A stretch of 7,841 bases of DNA. Origin: Chlorobiota bacterium. Its GTDB lineage: Bacteria > Bacteroidota > Bacteroidia > Bacteroidales > JAADGE01. Location: contig JAADEE010000039.1 of assembly GCA_013153575.1 (NCBI GenBank), positions 1 to 7,841 of the forward strand, written 5' to 3'. Position numbers and translations under genes: made by a program. Below are positions 6,193-7,841 of the stretch, piece by piece (within the stretch, counting starts at the first letter, position 1; each line of letters begins with the position of its first letter). Below the pieces are notes generated by a model. It was not told where the DNA came from and ran no database searches. It worked only from the letters and a program-made list of their open reading frames with translations.

Positions 6193-7443
6193 TTATTCAA
6201 ATTTTTTAAAAACAATTGATGCGTTATGCCCTCCAAAGCCGAAAGTATTACTTAATGCAGCTTTCACATTTCTTTTTTTCGATTTATTAAAAGTAAAATC
6301 GAGTTTATCGTCAATTAAAGGCTCTAACTCAAAGTGATTAATTGTAGGCGGAACTACTCCATCTTTTATTGCCATTATAGATGCTAAAGCTTCTATTGCA
6401 CCTGTTGCACCTAATAAGTGACCTGTCATTGATTTTGTTGAACTTATACTCAAATTATAGGCATGTTCTCCAAAAACGTTTATTACTGCTTTTGTTTCAG
6501 CAATATCTCCTAAACCTGTTGATGTTCCATGTAAGTTTACATAGTCAATATCAGAAGGTTTTAATTCTGCATCTTCAATAGCAGCTTTCATAACCATCAT
6601 AGCTCCTCTTCCTTCCGGATGTGGTGCTGTTATGTGATGTGCATCTGCAGTCATACCTCCTCCTGCAAATTCTGCATATATTTTTGCACCTCTTTTTATA
6701 GCGTGTTCATATTCTTCTAATATTAAGGCTACGCCTCCATCTCCAATAACAAAACCATCTCTGCCTGCATCAAAAGGCCTTGAAGCTGTTTTAGGATCAT
6801 CGTTTCTTGTTGAGATTGCTCTCATTGCATTAAAGCCTCCAACTCCTGCTTCTGTAATGGCATGTTCAGAACCTCCTGCAATAAAAATATCAGCTTTTCC
6901 TAGCCTAATTAAATTATAAGCATCTATAAGTGCATGAGAAGATGATGCACATGCAGAAACTGTTGCATAATTTGGTCCTCTGAAATTGTATTTTATTGAA
7001 ATATGACCTGCAGCAATATCTGCTATCATTTTTGGAATAAAAAACGGGTTAAATCTAGGTGTGTAGTCGTTTCCTATATAAGAAACCATTTCGTCTCTAA
7101 ATGTTTGTAAACCACCAACTCCTGATCCCCATATAACACCGGCTCTATCTAAATTGATTTTTTCAATATCAAAATTTGCATCTTTAACAGCTTCTTCAGC
7201 AGCAATTAATGCAAATTGTGTGAAAAGATCCATTTTTCGAGCTGCCGGTTTCTTAAAATATTTAAGAGGATCATAATTTTTAACTTCACATGCAAATTGT
7301 GTTTTAAATTTACTTGCATCAAAGTTTGTGATTGGTGCTGCACCACTAACTCCATTAACCATATTTTCCCAAGTTTCCTCAAGATTATGACCTAATGAAT
7401 TAATTGTTCCTAAACCAGTTATTACGACTCGTTTTAATTCCAT
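6193..7443 (-). CDS. fabF: 3-oxoacyl-[acyl-carrier-protein] synthase II
   Basis: This is the elongating condensing enzyme of type II fatty acid synthesis. It joins malonyl-ACP to a growing acyl-ACP with loss of CO2, in the cytoplasm. The 416 residues match FabF in length and motifs. The N-terminus is RVVITGLGTINSLG. The nucleophile is Cys165 in TVSACASSSHAL. The two catalytic histidines are His305 in NLHGTSTGLGD and His342 in STKSMTGHLLGATGA. The Gly-rich C-terminal loop is NTFGFGGHNAS. The Cys-His-His triad separates it from FabH (Cys-His-Asn). It starts at an ATG in the A-rich leader that follows acpP, and rnc follows after 12 bp. Pairing with acpP is the usual arrangement, the two gene products being direct partners. 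No missing residues or frameshifts are seen. Confidence 0.98.
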   Translation of the reverse strand: MELKRVVITGLGTINSLGHNLEETWENMVNGVSGAAPITNFDASKFKTQFACEVKNYDPLKYFKKPAARKMDLFTQFALIAAEEAVKDANFDIEKINLDRAGVIWGSGVGGLQTFRDEMVSYIGNDYTPRFNPFFIPKMIADIAAGHISIKYNFRGPNYATVSACASSSHALIDAYNLIRLGKADIFIAGGSEHAITEAGVGGFNAMRAISTRNDDPKTASRPFDAGRDGFVIGDGGVALILEEYEHAIKRGAKIYAEFAGGGMTADAHHITAPHPEGRGAMMVMKAAIEDAELKPSDIDYVNLHGTSTGLGDIAETKAVINVFGEHAYNLSISSTKSMTGHLLGATGAIEALASIMAIKDGVVPPTINHFELEPLIDDKLDFTFNKSKKRNVKAALSNTFGFGGHNASIVFKKFE

Positions 7444-7468
7444 AAATAGTTTAATTTAATGAAAAGAA

Positions 7469-7499
7469 AAGGATTGCACAAGAGACTTATGCAATCCTT
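7469..7499 (-). terminator. Hairpin between acpP and fabF, possible attenuator
   Basis: On the minus strand AAGGATTGCA pairs perfectly with TGCAATCCTT (10 bp). After one mismatch an inner AAG/CTT adds three pairs around a three-base loop. The downstream strand continues TTCTTTTC, a T-rich but interrupted tract, so this looks like a weak or leaky intrinsic terminator. It sits in the 63-bp gap between the acpP stop and the fabF start, where partial termination would give more acpP than fabF message. It could instead stabilise the 3' end of a processed acpP transcript. Confidence 0.65.
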
Positions 7500-7506
7500 A
7501 AAAAAA

Positions 7507-7743
7507 TTATTTTGAATTCTCTTCAATATAACTTACTGCGTTTCCAACAGTAGCAATAGTTTCGGCTTTGTCATCAGGAATTGCAATGTTAAATTCTTTT
7601 TCGAATTCCATGATTAACTCAACAGTATCTAAAGAGTCTGCTCCTAAATCATCTGTAAAGCTCGCTTCTAAAGTTACTTCACTTTCTTCAACTCCTAATT
7701 TGTCTATAATAATTGCTTTTACTCTTGAGGCAATGTCTGACAT
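7507..7743 (-). CDS. acpP: Acyl carrier protein
   Basis: A 78-residue, strongly acidic protein with the complete ACP fold. It carries the 4'-phosphopantetheine attachment motif [10 protein letters not shown], with the modified residue at Ser37 counting Met1. Helix II ([15 protein letters not shown]) and the following [26 protein letters not shown] are typical of AcpP. The prosthetic group carries the acyl chain between the enzymes of fatty acid synthesis, including the FabF product of the next gene. The ATG at 7743 gives the standard N-terminus [12 protein letters not shown] and length, so the start is secure. It is the first gene of the leftward acpP-fabF-rnc-IPExxxVDY operon. The 98 bp upstream to the window edge must contain the promoter or part of it, but I find no full TAnnTTTG match there. 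Confidence 0.98.
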   Translation of the reverse strand: MSDIASRVKAIIIDKLGVEESEVTLEASFTDDLGADSLDTVELIMEFEKEFNIAIPDDKAETIATVGNAVSYIEENSK

Positions 7744-7841
7744 AATACTAAATTTTAATTAATAAATAAGTTTAATTGTAAAACACAAAGAAAATTAATT
7801 CTGTAAAGAAAAAAAAATATATTGCAATTTTATACAAAATT

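Noticed and set aside
6381..6581. Leu-rich 66-codon open frame on the plus strand
   Set aside because: Antisense to the conserved catalytic part of fabF; Leu richness is an artefact of the complementary frame.
7744..7841. Promoter for the acpP operon
   Set aside because: Only partial matches occur on the minus strand (for example TATATTTT instead of TAnnTTTG) with no properly spaced TTTG; in such AT-rich DNA they are not distinctive, and the true promoter may lie beyond the window.

Overview
The window comes from a strongly AT-rich bacterial chromosome and almost certainly from the phylum Bacteroidota. The evidence is the acpP-fabF-rnc-IPExxxVDY gene order, a large TPR / beta-propeller / carboxypeptidase-regulatory / OmpA protein of the kind linked to the type IX secretion machinery, A-rich leaders without clear Shine-Dalgarno sequences, and possible -7 promoter motifs of the TAnnTTTG type. 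The genus cannot be told from the sequence; an uncultured member of the Bacteroidales or a relative is a reasonable guess.

Layout. Positions 1-513 (+) hold the 3' part of a membrane PAP2-family phosphatase gene that begins before the window. It meets, tail to tail and with a 17-bp overlap, a two-gene leftward unit (497-1497, -). That unit encodes a stand-alone histidine phosphotransfer (Hpt) protein followed, with a TAATG stop/start overlap, by an unrecognised two-helix membrane protein ending in a four-cysteine zinc ribbon. A 224-bp divergent intergenic region separates this unit from two rightward genes for exported proteins: a nine-TPR protein (1722-2804) and a PorE-like OmpA-family protein (about 2854-4932). 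A strong bidirectional hairpin terminator at 4948-4985 closes that unit.

From the right end, a leftward housekeeping operon runs acpP (7507-7743), fabF (6193-7443), rnc (5452-6180) and an IPExxxVDY-family gene (5027-5455). It ends at the same bidirectional terminator. A 10-bp hairpin lies between acpP and fabF and could attenuate transcription so that acyl carrier protein is made in excess of the condensing enzyme. The last two genes appear to start with GTG and TTG, and the TTG lies inside the rnc stop codon overlap.

How the genes work together. acpP and fabF supply the carrier and the elongating condensing enzyme of type II fatty acid synthesis; rnc processes double-stranded RNA. The two central genes encode exported scaffold proteins, the larger probably fixed to peptidoglycan through its OmpA domain. 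The Hpt/zinc-ribbon pair is the least explained part and the best place to look for something new. I see no mobile element, CRISPR array, tRNA or rRNA, and no clear defence or other exotic system; most of the window is ordinary chromosomal backbone.
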